The notes under the pieces: model-generated
Seen by the model: the letters and a program-made list of their open reading frames with translations, nothing else
Told to the model about the DNA's origin: nothing
Databases searched by the model: none
NCBI GenBank assembly: GCA_050258715.1
Contig: JBLMZH010000023.1
Coordinates: forward strand, 1 to 5,642
Source of the DNA: JBLMZH01 sp050258715
Lineage (GTDB): Bacteria > Patescibacteriota > Doudnabacteria > UBA920 > O2-02-FULL-48-8
Reading direction: 5' to 3'
DNA: 5,642 nucleotides
Shown here: piece after piece, positions 1 to 5,642 of the stretch
Numbering within the stretch: position 1 is the stretch's first letter
How the letters are laid out: each line of letters begins with the position of its first letter
Translations under genes and position numbers: made by a program

Positions 1-13
1 CCTTTAGATGCAA

Positions 14-29
14 GTTGAGCCGATTCAAC
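14..29 (-). other. Small hairpin in the leader of the left-edge transcript
   Basis: On the minus strand GTTGA and TCAAC (5 bp) flank a six-base loop ATCGGC. This lies about 15 nt after the predicted transcription start. The last bases of the window read TAAAGG on the minus strand, which could be the ribosome-binding site of a gene starting a few bases beyond the edge. The stem is short and may be chance. Confidence 0.25.
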
Positions 30-49
30 GTCGGTCAGTCGGCGCTAAT

Positions 50-78
50 AATTTACCACCTATTGCTGACGGTGTCAA
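50..78 (-). promoter_or_regulatory. Sigma70-type promoter firing out of the left edge
   Basis: Read on the minus strand there is a perfect -35 hexamer TTGACA (78 to 73), exactly 17 bp of spacer, and a -10 hexamer TAAATT (55 to 50, 4 of 6 consensus). TGG directly before the -10 supplies an extended -10 element. Transcription should begin near position 43 and run off the left edge. It lies downstream of the Gam-gene terminator on the same strand, so it would start a separate transcription unit whose first gene lies outside the window. Confidence 0.65.
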
Positions 79-168
79 TAAAATCGGGGGAAAAATCAAA
101 ATATAACCGCTGAGTTAAGCATTTTTCAGCCCAACTCTCATTGCTGGCCGGAAGGTTTTCAAATTTAA

Positions 169-197
169 ACTCCGTCAGGAACAAGGCCTGACGGAGT
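169..197 (-). terminator. Rho-independent terminator of the Gam-like gene
   Basis: A perfect 11-bp inverted repeat, ACTCCGTCAGG / CCTGACGGAGT, encloses a 7-nt loop. It begins 11 nt after the TAG stop of the Gam-like gene. On the minus strand the stem is followed by TTTAAATTT, a U-rich but interrupted tail. Position, perfect pairing and tail together fit an intrinsic terminator. The broken U-run makes its strength uncertain. Confidence 0.75.
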
Positions 198-208
198 ACA
201 AAATCCGT

Positions 209-817
209 CTATTCGGTCTCTTCGTCCACGACAATTTTGAGATCAGAAGAATCGACAGTGATCTCGCTGACCTCAGTCGGCTGAACGAAAAAGATCTCTT
301 TGCGGCTAAACGGGATCCCGGCCTTTTCGGCGGCAAGCCGATCCTTAAGCGCAGCGGACTTGTCCAATTCCGGCGGCGGTCTTCTGATGAAGCGGCTCAA
401 ATCGAGCTTCCTGAGTTTTTTAATCAAACCGGCCAAATCCGTAATCTCGCCCACCTTCCATTTTGACCAGCGCCAGCCAATAGTTCCGTTCGCAAGCTTG
501 AAGGATCGCTCGCCCCCTTTCAACAGTTCATCCTTCTTAAGCTCTGAATAGATCCGAATCCCTTCCACCAAATTCTCGACTTCTTGCCGAAGCGGCAGCG
601 CCTGCTCGTCCGCATCCTTTTTGGCCTTTTCCAAGGCCGCATTCAATTTGGTTTCAATCAGCTGCAAGCGCCTCATCTTGTCGCCGATTCGAAACAGGAA
701 CTCGTCCAATTCAGCCGCTGATTTCGGCAAAAGGACTTTCTGTCCCCCGTTTGCCACAGTCTTTGCCACGCGCTCCTCCTTGTACTTTGATTGCGATCTT
801 TGTTTGATCCGTACCAT
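209..817 (-). CDS. gam: Host-nuclease inhibitor Gam-like protein (phage Mu Gam family)
   Basis: This is a 202-residue protein resembling the Mu Gam family, whose phage members bind double-stranded DNA ends and block exonucleases such as RecBCD; the family is related to eukaryotic Ku. Visible parts in order are a basic N-terminus (about 1-30), a long charged helix suited to coiled coil (about 34-99), and a beta-rich stretch at 101-122 with GGERSF, NGTIGWRW and KVGEI. A helix with LRKLDLSRFIR follows, then AGIPFSRKEIFFVQP (166-180), which is typical of the family end, and finally an acidic tail. The frame stays open upstream to a TTG at 862, but the ATG at 817 is preferred. The predicted promoter -10 lies between the two, and residues before this Met look unlike the family. 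No clear Shine-Dalgarno is seen. The gene is divergent from the isoaspartate methyltransferase gene and has its own terminator. No phage genes are in view, so a domesticated role in DNA-end protection or repair is possible but inferred. Confidence 0.85.
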   Translation of the reverse strand: MVRIKQRSQSKYKEERVAKTVANGGQKVLLPKSAAELDEFLFRIGDKMRRLQLIETKLNAALEKAKKDADEQALPLRQEVENLVEGIRIYSELKKDELLKGGERSFKLANGTIGWRWSKWKVGEITDLAGLIKKLRKLDLSRFIRRPPPELDKSAALKDRLAAEKAGIPFSRKEIFFVQPTEVSEITVDSSDLKIVVDEETE

Positions 818-842
818 ACAATAGTAAAAGCTCAAAATCAAT

Positions 843-848
843 AGTATA
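843..848 (-). promoter_or_regulatory. -10 element for the Gam-like gene
   Basis: The minus strand reads TATACT (5 of 6 consensus) here. Transcription would start near 836 and give a leader of about 19 nt before the ATG at 817. The matching -35 position (around 871-866, TTAAGT) is weak. The element overlaps the plus-strand TATAAT and shares its TATA core. Confidence 0.45.
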
Positions 849-850
849 AT
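845..850 (+). promoter_or_regulatory. -10 element for the isoaspartate methyltransferase gene
   Basis: A perfect TATAAT lies 26 bp before the ATG at 877, giving a predicted start near 857 and a leader of about 20 nt. The -35 region (822-827, TAGTAA) matches only 3 of 6 positions, so an activator or a different sigma preference may matter. It overlaps the opposing TATACT of the Gam-like gene. Confidence 0.55.
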
Positions 851-876
851 GCATAAAAGCAATTCACTTAAAGGCC

Positions 877-1485
877 ATGAACACTGAGAGCCTGGTCGCC
901 TTACTCATCAAAAACAAAATTCTTCGAACCCCTTTGATCATCGAAGCTTTTTTAGATGTTGACCGAAAGGATTTTGTTCCTGACCATTTGCAAAAAGAAG
1001 CTTACGAGGATAAGCCTTTGCCGCTAAGTCAAGGCTCGACAATATCGCAACCGTCAACAGTGGCGTTTATGATCGAACTTCTACAACCGCAGGTTAACGA
1101 CAAGATTCTTGATGTCGGATCAGGTTCCGGCTACACGACAGCGCTCTTATCAGAAATCGTCACTGAGACCGGCTTGGTCTTCGGAGTTGAACGATCGGAA
1201 GATGTATTGGAATTGGGGCGCAAAAATTTGAAAAAATACGGCTTTCCTCACGCTGAAATAAAAAAGGCCGGCAAGGTATTGGGGCTTGAAGAAGAAGCGC
1301 CGTTTACCAGAATTTTGGTTTCAGCCGAAGCTCACGAACTCCCAAAGGAACTTGTCAGCCAATTAACATTGAACGGGTGCATGGTCATCCCGGTAAAAAA
1401 CTCGGTTTTGAAAGTAAAAAAAATCGGGCCAAATGCCCTAGAAATTGAGGAATATCCAGGATTTGCATTTGTCCCGCTGAAATAA
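877..1485 (+). CDS. pcm: Protein-L-isoaspartate O-methyltransferase
   Basis: This cytoplasmic repair enzyme transfers methyl from S-adenosylmethionine to the carboxyl of L-isoaspartyl residues in aged proteins, so that they can return to normal aspartyl linkages. The 202 residues are close to the family's usual length, slightly short. Seen in order: DRKDFVP (29-35), the family signature SQGSTISQP (51-59), the SAM-binding glycine loop ILDVGSGSGY (77-86), acidic E105 in GVER at the end of the second strand, APFTRILVSAEAHELP (141-156) replacing the usual PYDRIIVTAAA, NGCMVIPV (166-173), and a C-terminal FVPL. The family's conserved GDG before the LGW-like segment reads AGK (131-133), a notable departure in the cofactor region. 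The ATG is the only reasonable start, because an in-frame TAA lies at 847-849. The upstream AAAGG (870-874) is only 2 nt from the ATG, closer than normal. The gene is divergent from the Gam-like gene and convergent with the transporter operon. Confidence 0.9.
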   Translation: MNTESLVALLIKNKILRTPLIIEAFLDVDRKDFVPDHLQKEAYEDKPLPLSQGSTISQPSTVAFMIELLQPQVNDKILDVGSGSGYTTALLSEIVTETGLVFGVERSEDVLELGRKNLKKYGFPHAEIKKAGKVLGLEEEAPFTRILVSAEAHELPKELVSQLTLNGCMVIPVKNSVLKVKKIGPNALEIEEYPGFAFVPLK

Positions 1486-1533
1486 AAAATTACAGATTTC
1501 AAATTCATTTAATTTTGGTGTCTGTAATTTTTT
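1484..1533. terminator. Bidirectional AT-rich terminator between convergent genes
   Basis: A perfect 13-bp inverted repeat, AAAAAATTACAGA (1484-1496) / TCTGTAATTTTTT (1521-1533), flanks a 24-nt loop. It begins within the stop codon of the methyltransferase gene and lies just past the end of the last transporter gene on the other strand. Each strand ends the stem in a run of six T, so the structure can serve transcripts from both sides. The long loop and AT-rich stem make it weaker than a typical GC-rich terminator. Confidence 0.65.
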
Positions 1534-1543
1534 GATTGTAATT

Positions 1544-2806
1544 TTATTCGTATCTTAGAGCTTCGATCGGATCCAATTTGGCAGCGCGAGTTGCCGGCAG
1601 CACTCCAAAAATAAGGCCTATCGAAGCCGAGACCGAGATGGCAATAATCACCGCATTGAGCGGCAAAACAAAAGCCCAGTCAGAAAGCGTGGTTTTCGCA
1701 ATCAAGCTTAAGATAAACGAGAGAAACGCCCCAAGCAAAATTCCGACAATGCCCCCTATGACCGTGATAAAAATAGCCTCAGCCAAAAACTCGGTTCTGA
1801 TGTCGCGGTTCTTAGCGCCCAAAGCTTTTTTCAGTCCAATCTCGCTCGTTCGCTCCGTAACAATGACGTACATGATGTTCATGATTCCGACCCCTCCCAC
1901 AACCAGCGAGATGGCCGCAATCGATATGAGCAAAAAAGTGATCCCGGCAAAGATCGAATTAAAAATGTCCAGGCCCTCGGCCGCTGTCATGACATTAAAG
2001 TCATCCTTGTAAGCGTCCTTGATTTGGTGGTTGTCTCTGAGTGTTAGCCGGATATCTTCCGCAGTCGCAGACGACAAATTCTTGTCCTTGGCCTGCACCA
2101 GAATCATCAGTAAATAATCGATGCCCAGCAGCTTTTTCTGGGCCGTCTTAAGCGGCACGAACAAAGAATTGTCCGTGTCCATTCCGCCCATGCTCCCCTT
2201 TTCCTCATAAACGCCCACAATCTCAAAATTTAAATCCTTGACCTTGACCTGTTTGCCCACGGGGTCGTTCTGTCCGAATAAATCCTTGGCAAGCTTGTTG
2301 CCGATGATCGCCACCTGCGAAACGCTTAAGTTTTCGGCTTCGGTAAACGGTCTGCCTTCAACGAGCTTTGTGGTATCCATATCAAAGCGCTCCGTGCCCG
2401 TGCCGAAGATCAGGGCGATTTTGACCTGGTCCTGGAAACTGACAACCTTTTGATCAGCGGCAATTCCGTAAGCCGTGGCCACATTGGGCAAACGCTTGAT
2501 ATCTTCGATGTCGCTATCCTTAAGCGACGTGATCACCACCGATGACATTGCCCGGTCAATGTCGCCCGTCATCGAAGAAGTTCCGGACTCGCGCGCCTTG
2601 GCAGTCGGAGGAACTCTGGTCTCGACAAAGATCGTGTTGGTGCCGTAAGCGTCAACCTGAGCATTGATGAATCCTTCAAAGCCGGCACCCGCGGAAAGCA
2701 CTAAAATCACGGCTCCGACGCCGATAACAATCCCCAAAGTAGTCAGTCCGGTCCTGACCTTGTTCCGCCGAATGGCTTTTGATGCAAGTTTAATGGAATT
2801 GAACAT
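1544..2806 (-). CDS. MacB-like ABC transporter permease (second of a tandem pair)
   Basis: This 420-residue inner-membrane permease of the MacB/FtsX type lacks a fused ATPase domain. TM1 spans about 20-42, preceded by the typical RRNKVRTGLTTLGIVIGV. A large extracytoplasmic MacB-PCD domain follows (about 43-285), with VEGRPFTEAE and VGVYEEKGS as recognisable strands and turns. Next come TM2 (about 286-313), the cytoplasmic coupling segment TERTSEIGLKKALGA (317-331), TM3 (about 343-368), TM4 (about 380-403) and the family ending PATRAAKLDPIEALRYE. Members pair with a LolD/MacB-type ATPase and an HlyD/MacA adaptor and use ATP to drive transport from the periplasmic side of the membrane. The ATG overlaps the stop of the upstream permease by one base (TAATG), implying coupled translation, and an AAGG lies 8 nt before it. 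It is clearly paralogous to its upstream neighbour, so the two probably form a heterodimer (inferred). Substrate is unknown. Confidence 0.92.
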   Translation of the reverse strand: MFNSIKLASKAIRRNKVRTGLTTLGIVIGVGAVILVLSAGAGFEGFINAQVDAYGTNTIFVETRVPPTAKARESGTSSMTGDIDRAMSSVVITSLKDSDIEDIKRLPNVATAYGIAADQKVVSFQDQVKIALIFGTGTERFDMDTTKLVEGRPFTEAENLSVSQVAIIGNKLAKDLFGQNDPVGKQVKVKDLNFEIVGVYEEKGSMGGMDTDNSLFVPLKTAQKKLLGIDYLLMILVQAKDKNLSSATAEDIRLTLRDNHQIKDAYKDDFNVMTAAEGLDIFNSIFAGITFLLISIAAISLVVGGVGIMNIMYVIVTERTSEIGLKKALGAKNRDIRTEFLAEAIFITVIGGIVGILLGAFLSFILSLIAKTTLSDWAFVLPLNAVIIAISVSASIGLIFGVLPATRAAKLDPIEALRYE

Positions 2807-4047
2807 TATTCGTACCTTAATGCGTCGATCGGGCTTAGCCTGGACGCTTTAAATGCCGGGTAAATTCCGAAAACGACACCTGTTAAAACTGAAACGCCGA
2901 CAGCCAAAACGATGGAAATTGGAGAAATTATAAACGGCCAGTCAAAGCCAGCGCCTTGAGCGACTAAAGCCAGGGCAAAGGATACCAAAACCCCGACTAT
3001 GATTCCAATTACTCCGCCAAGTAAAGTTAAGGCCGCGGACTCCAGCAAAAATTGTTTTAGAACGCTGGAGTTGGTCGCACCCACGGCTTTTCTCAACCCG
3101 ATTTCGCGAGTGCGTTCAGCAACCGTGACCAGCATAATATTTAAAATTCCAATACCGCCAACCAAGAGCGCGATCCCGGCCATGGACACAAGGAACAGCC
3201 GCAAGGCGTCGGTGATTTGCGTGAATATCTTTATGGCGTCAGCGATGCTTCTCACCGTAAAATCAGCGTCAATGTCGCGCTTGATGCGGTGGCGTTCCAT
3301 CAGAACCTGTTTGACGTCCGCTATCGTCGATTCCATGTTCTCGGAACTGTCCACTTTAATGCTGATGGACTGGAGATGATGAATGCCCAAAAGCTGCTGC
3401 TGGGCCAGTTCCAAAGGAATCATGACCTGGTCGTCCTGGTTTTGGAACATGAACGACCCTTTCTCCTCAAGCACTCCGATCACCAAAAACGGGACATTCT
3501 TGATCTTGACCACTTTGCCCAAAGCCTCCCCCTGCCCGAACAGCTCGTCTTTGACCATTGAGCCGAGCACGATGACGTTGGCGTTCCCTTTGTCTTCGCG
3601 CTCGTCAAAAAAACGGCCGGCTTGCATATTCAAATTGACGATCTTCGGATAGTCAGCCTCGGTTCCGGTAAACCTGGTTTCGTACTCGCGATTTTGCCAG
3701 ATGACGTTGGCCGATCCCGTCACCGCCCCGACCACTCCCGCAGCGTGAGGCACGCGATTTTTGTCTCGTAAGGCCACGGCATCTTCGGTGACCAGGCTGG
3801 TGATCTGAACGCCGTAAGCCTGGGATGGCGGCCCGTTTTCGTTGGATTTCCCGGGCATGACCGACAAAAGGTTGGTTCCAAGCTTAGTCACCTGCCCCAG
3901 GATCAAATTTTGAGCTGAGGCGCCCATGGCAATGATGATGATGACCCCCGAAACGCCGATGACAATGCCTAAGATGGTCAAAAACGACCGGCCCTTGCGG
4001 GCCAGTAAAGTTGAAAAAACCAGTCTGGCAATGCCTTTGATGTTCAT
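2806..4047 (-). CDS. MacB-like ABC transporter permease (first of a tandem pair)
   Basis: This 413-residue inner-membrane permease has the same layout as the gene that follows it. TM1 lies at about 22-42 after LLARKGRSFLTILGIVIGV. An extracytoplasmic MacB-PCD domain covers about 43-283, with QAGRFFDERE (142-151) and VIGVLEEKGSF (189-199). TM2 is at about 284-308, followed by the coupling segment AERTREIGLRKAVGA (310-324), then TM3 (about 338-362), TM4 (about 374-398) and the ending YPAFKASRLSPIDALRYE. No nucleotide-binding domain is fused, unlike MacB of Gram-negative bacteria; the separate ATPase gene just upstream supplies it. The gap to that gene is 44 nt, the largest in the operon. The minus-strand leader shows no Shine-Dalgarno, only an A-rich stretch, and no better ATG/GTG/TTG start was seen nearby. 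Its C-terminal stop overlaps the next start. Role: membrane half of an MFP-ABC exporter, substrate unknown. Confidence 0.92.
   Translation of the reverse strand: MNIKGIARLVFSTLLARKGRSFLTILGIVIGVSGVIIIIAMGASAQNLILGQVTKLGTNLLSVMPGKSNENGPPSQAYGVQITSLVTEDAVALRDKNRVPHAAGVVGAVTGSANVIWQNREYETRFTGTEADYPKIVNLNMQAGRFFDEREDKGNANVIVLGSMVKDELFGQGEALGKVVKIKNVPFLVIGVLEEKGSFMFQNQDDQVMIPLELAQQQLLGIHHLQSISIKVDSSENMESTIADVKQVLMERHRIKRDIDADFTVRSIADAIKIFTQITDALRLFLVSMAGIALLVGGIGILNIMLVTVAERTREIGLRKAVGATNSSVLKQFLLESAALTLLGGVIGIIVGVLVSFALALVAQGAGFDWPFIISPISIVLAVGVSVLTGVVFGIYPAFKASRLSPIDALRYE
2815..2818 (-). promoter_or_regulatory. Ribosome-binding site of the second permease
   Basis: The minus strand reads AAGG 8 nt before the ATG at 2806, inside the last codons of the preceding permease gene. 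It is the best-spaced Shine-Dalgarno in the window and supports the ATG that overlaps the upstream TAA. Confidence 0.5.
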
Positions 4048-4091
4048 TAGGTTTTTTAGGAGTGAACTGATCTTAGAGCGAGCGGTAAATG

Positions 4092-4808
4092 TTACTTTAC
4101 CAATTCCTGCTGCGCCTGGGCGATAGTCCGGTTCTTGACCTTTTGGTCGGAAATGATCATGCCGTCCTTGATCTTAAGGATGCGCTTGGCGTGGCTGGCG
4201 GTGTCGCTTTCGTGAGTGACGAGAATAATGGTCCGGCCTTCGTCGTTTAAGTGCTGCAAAATTTCCATGACCACATTGCCGGATTTGGAATCAAGGTTGC
4301 CGGTGGGCTCGTCCGCAAAAATCACGGCCGGGTCGTTGACGAGCGCTCTGGCAATGGCCACGCGCTGCTTCTCCCCGCCCGAGATCTGATTGGTGTAATA
4401 ATCCAGGCGATGGCTTAGGCCGACGGAATCCAAAGCCTGCCTGGCCAAAGCCGAATAATTTTTTTTCTTGCTGTAATTTAGAGGCAGCATGACGTTTTCC
4501 AAAACGGTCGTGCGCGGCAAAAGGTTGAAGGACTGGAACACGAAGCCGACTTTTTCGTTCCGAAAGCTGGCCAAGGTATCCTCGCTAAATTGGGCTGTGT
4601 CCTTTCCTTCAAAGGTGTAAGAGCCCGAAGTCGGCCGGTCAAGGAAACCTAAAATGTGCATGAGCGTGGATTTTCCCGACCCGGAAGGGCCCATGATCGC
4701 CACAAATTCGCCGGCTTCGATCTTGAAGTTCAGCTCGTGCAAAACCGGCGTCACCACGCCCTCGTTGTCGTAATCCTTATTGAGTCCGGTAATTTCGATA
4801 AGCGCCAT
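4092..4808 (-). CDS. ABC transporter ATP-binding protein, LolD/MacB type
   Basis: This 238-residue cytoplasmic ATPase energises the two downstream permeases. All nucleotide-binding motifs are intact: Walker A GPSGSGKST (40-48), Q-loop FQSFNLLP (91-98, Q92), signature ISGGEKQRV (142-150), Walker B AVIFADEPTG (161-170, D166 and catalytic E167), D-loop NLDS (171-174) and H-loop histidine H199 in VTHE. The segment IMGPSGSGKSTLMHILGFLDRPTSG and the FQSFNLLPRTTVLENV stretch are characteristic of the MacB/LolD/FtsE branch rather than importers. Length is normal for a stand-alone ATPase, with a short charged C-terminal tail after about 220. The ATG directly abuts the adaptor's TAA (TAAATG, no gap), so translation is probably coupled. 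Upstream there is only a weak AAGAA in place of a Shine-Dalgarno. The neighbours make an MFP-ABC export system the best reading; LolCDE-type lipoprotein release is less likely because an HlyD adaptor is present. Confidence 0.95.
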   Translation of the reverse strand: MALIEITGLNKDYDNEGVVTPVLHELNFKIEAGEFVAIMGPSGSGKSTLMHILGFLDRPTSGSYTFEGKDTAQFSEDTLASFRNEKVGFVFQSFNLLPRTTVLENVMLPLNYSKKKNYSALARQALDSVGLSHRLDYYTNQISGGEKQRVAIARALVNDPAVIFADEPTGNLDSKSGNVVMEILQHLNDEGRTIILVTHESDTASHAKRILKIKDGMIISDQKVKNRTIAQAQQELVK

Positions 4809-5642
4809 TTATTTCTTGTTGATGAATGTCACGATTTCTTGCCCTTCGGTCAACCCGGAAAGGATCTCGGTCAGCCCATCGTCAGCGTTCAATCCCAAAG
4901 TCACGGGAATTTCCTGATATTGATTTTTCTTGAGGTTGGTTACAATGCGCACGAACTTGCCCGCGTCGTTGATGATGACCGCGCGCGACGGCACTGCCAG
5001 AGCCTGCGGCTTGGACACGGCAAGAATTATCATGTTGGCCGTCATGCCCGGTTTGATATCCTCGGAACTTTCAATTGAGGACGTGACTTTATAGTTGACC
5101 ACTCCCGAAACGACGGTTGATGCCGGGTCAACTTCTTCAATCTTGCCCGTAAATTTCCTGTCAGCGCTTAAGGCGTCAAAAGTCACTTCAACGGTTTGCC
5201 CCGGCTTGATGACGGCAATGTTGGCCTCGCTGACATTGGCCTGTAAGTGCAAATTTCCCACGTCCTGAAGGATAAAGTAAGGCGACAGGGCATTTGCCAG
5301 CTCGCCGACCTTAATATCGGCCTTCGTGATCGTTCCGTCTACTGGAGCCCGGATAATCGTATTTTCGAGCGCGGACGAAGCGGATTCGACCTGCCCCTGG
5401 GCGGAAAGAACCTGGGCCTGGGCGGCTTTAATATCAGCCGGCCGGGCCTGAGCTTTTTTGAGATTCAAGGCGGCTTGAGCGGAATCCAAAGCGGCAGAGG
5501 CGGAGTTTACCGCGGCCTGGGCTGAGGCCACGGCCGTGGTCTGTGATTCTTGCGCCGACTTATAAGCATTGAAATACGTCAGGTAAGTGGAGGAATTTTT
5601 GTTCGGCACATCCACGGTCCAGGAATCAGTGCTGATCTGCAT
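4809..5642 (-). CDS. HlyD/MacA-like membrane fusion (periplasmic adaptor) protein, N-terminus cut by the right edge
   Basis: The 277 residues visible are the C-terminal part of an adaptor that links an ABC permease to the outside of the cell. An ATG happens to lie at the very edge, but it is probably internal. The usual N-terminal membrane anchor and first half of the lipoyl domain are missing, so the true start should lie beyond 5642. Visible in order: an Ala/Gln/Ser-rich coiled coil (about 29-94) containing the KKAQARPADIKAAQAQV segment common in HlyD proteins; the second lipoyl half with IIRAPVDGTI (96-105) and KVGELA; a beta-barrel region (about 128-205) with VEVTFDAL and IKPGMTANM; and a membrane-proximal beta domain (about 206-277) with LAVPSRAVI and LTEGQEIVTF. 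Its stop directly touches the ATPase start. It should sit outside the membrane and contact the large permease domains. Promoter and leader of the operon are outside the window. Confidence 0.9.
   Translation of the reverse strand: MQISTDSWTVDVPNKNSSTYLTYFNAYKSAQESQTTAVASAQAAVNSASAALDSAQAALNLKKAQARPADIKAAQAQVLSAQGQVESASSALENTIIRAPVDGTITKADIKVGELANALSPYFILQDVGNLHLQANVSEANIAVIKPGQTVEVTFDALSADRKFTGKIEEVDPASTVVSGVVNYKVTSSIESSEDIKPGMTANMIILAVSKPQALAVPSRAVIINDAGKFVRIVTNLKKNQYQEIPVTLGLNADDGLTEILSGLTEGQEIVTFINKK

Noticed and set aside
3..113. Open plus-strand frame of about 36 codons reaching the left edge, ending in TGA
   Set aside because: It resembles no family I recognise, and a well-formed minus-strand promoter lies across it. 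A short open run at an edge is expected by chance.
818..862. Extension of the Gam-like gene to the TTG at 862, adding a hydrophobic MLLCIILLILSF-like N-terminus
   Set aside because: It would look like a membrane or signal segment, which does not fit a DNA-binding Gam protein. The TTG also lies upstream of the predicted -10 at 848-843.
1578..2012. Long plus-strand open frame antisense to the second permease
   Set aside because: It is a shadow of the real gene: low-complexity composition, no family resemblance, while the minus frame is a clear permease.
3217..3561. Plus-strand open frames antisense to the first permease (also 2999-3379 and 3383-3652)
   Set aside because: They overlap each other and a well-supported permease gene, and show no recognisable domain.
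4058..4062. AGGAG, a good Shine-Dalgarno core, near the first permease start
   Set aside because: It is on the plus strand, whereas the permease is on the minus strand; no plus-strand gene follows it.
4656..5078. Plus-strand open frame antisense to the ATPase and adaptor genes
   Set aside because: It crosses the junction of two confident genes on the other strand and has no recognisable domain.
5400..5560. Repetitive GCC/GGC-rich DNA that looks like short direct repeats
   Set aside because: It is explained by the Ala-rich coiled coil of the adaptor protein, not by a DNA repeat, CRISPR array or mobile element.

Overview
The window looks like compact bacterial chromosomal DNA: four complete genes plus a fifth cut by the right edge, short intergenic gaps, stop-start junctions that overlap or abut, and sigma70-like promoter elements. 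Stop codons are TAA or TAG, and the frames read normally with the standard code. No rRNA, tRNA or other taxonomic marker is present. Weak Shine-Dalgarno sites and a MacA/MacB-type exporter with its ATPase split from its permeases would suit a small-genome lineage such as Patescibacteria (CPR). That placement is an inference with low confidence.

Left edge (1-208): there is no gene here. Reading on the minus strand, a perfect 11-bp hairpin (169-197) ends the Gam gene. It is followed by a good sigma70-type promoter (50-78) firing out of the left edge, with a short leader that can fold (14-29) and an SD-like AAAGG in the last bases. A new minus-strand gene therefore probably starts just outside the window. 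I see nothing convincing in 79-168.

Divergent pair (209-1485): on the minus strand is a Mu Gam-like DNA-end-binding protein (209-817), and on the plus strand a protein-L-isoaspartate O-methyltransferase (877-1485). Only 59 bp separate them. That gap holds two -10 elements on opposite strands sharing the same TATA core, so both genes appear to be driven from one symmetric promoter. No phage gene is visible nearby, so Gam may be a domesticated chromosomal gene.

Transporter operon (1544-5642, minus strand, transcribed right to left): an HlyD/MacA-type periplasmic adaptor (N-terminus beyond the right edge), then a LolD/MacB-type ATPase, then two paralogous MacB-like permeases. The junctions are TAAATG (adaptor/ATPase), a 44-nt gap (ATPase/first permease) and TAATG (first/second permease). 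Together they should form an MFP-ABC exporter in which the ATPase energises an FtsX-type permease dimer, probably a heterodimer, and the adaptor contacts the extracytoplasmic domains. The substrate cannot be read from the sequence. This operon converges on the methyltransferase gene, and an AT-rich 13-bp hairpin (1484-1533) between them is placed to terminate both.
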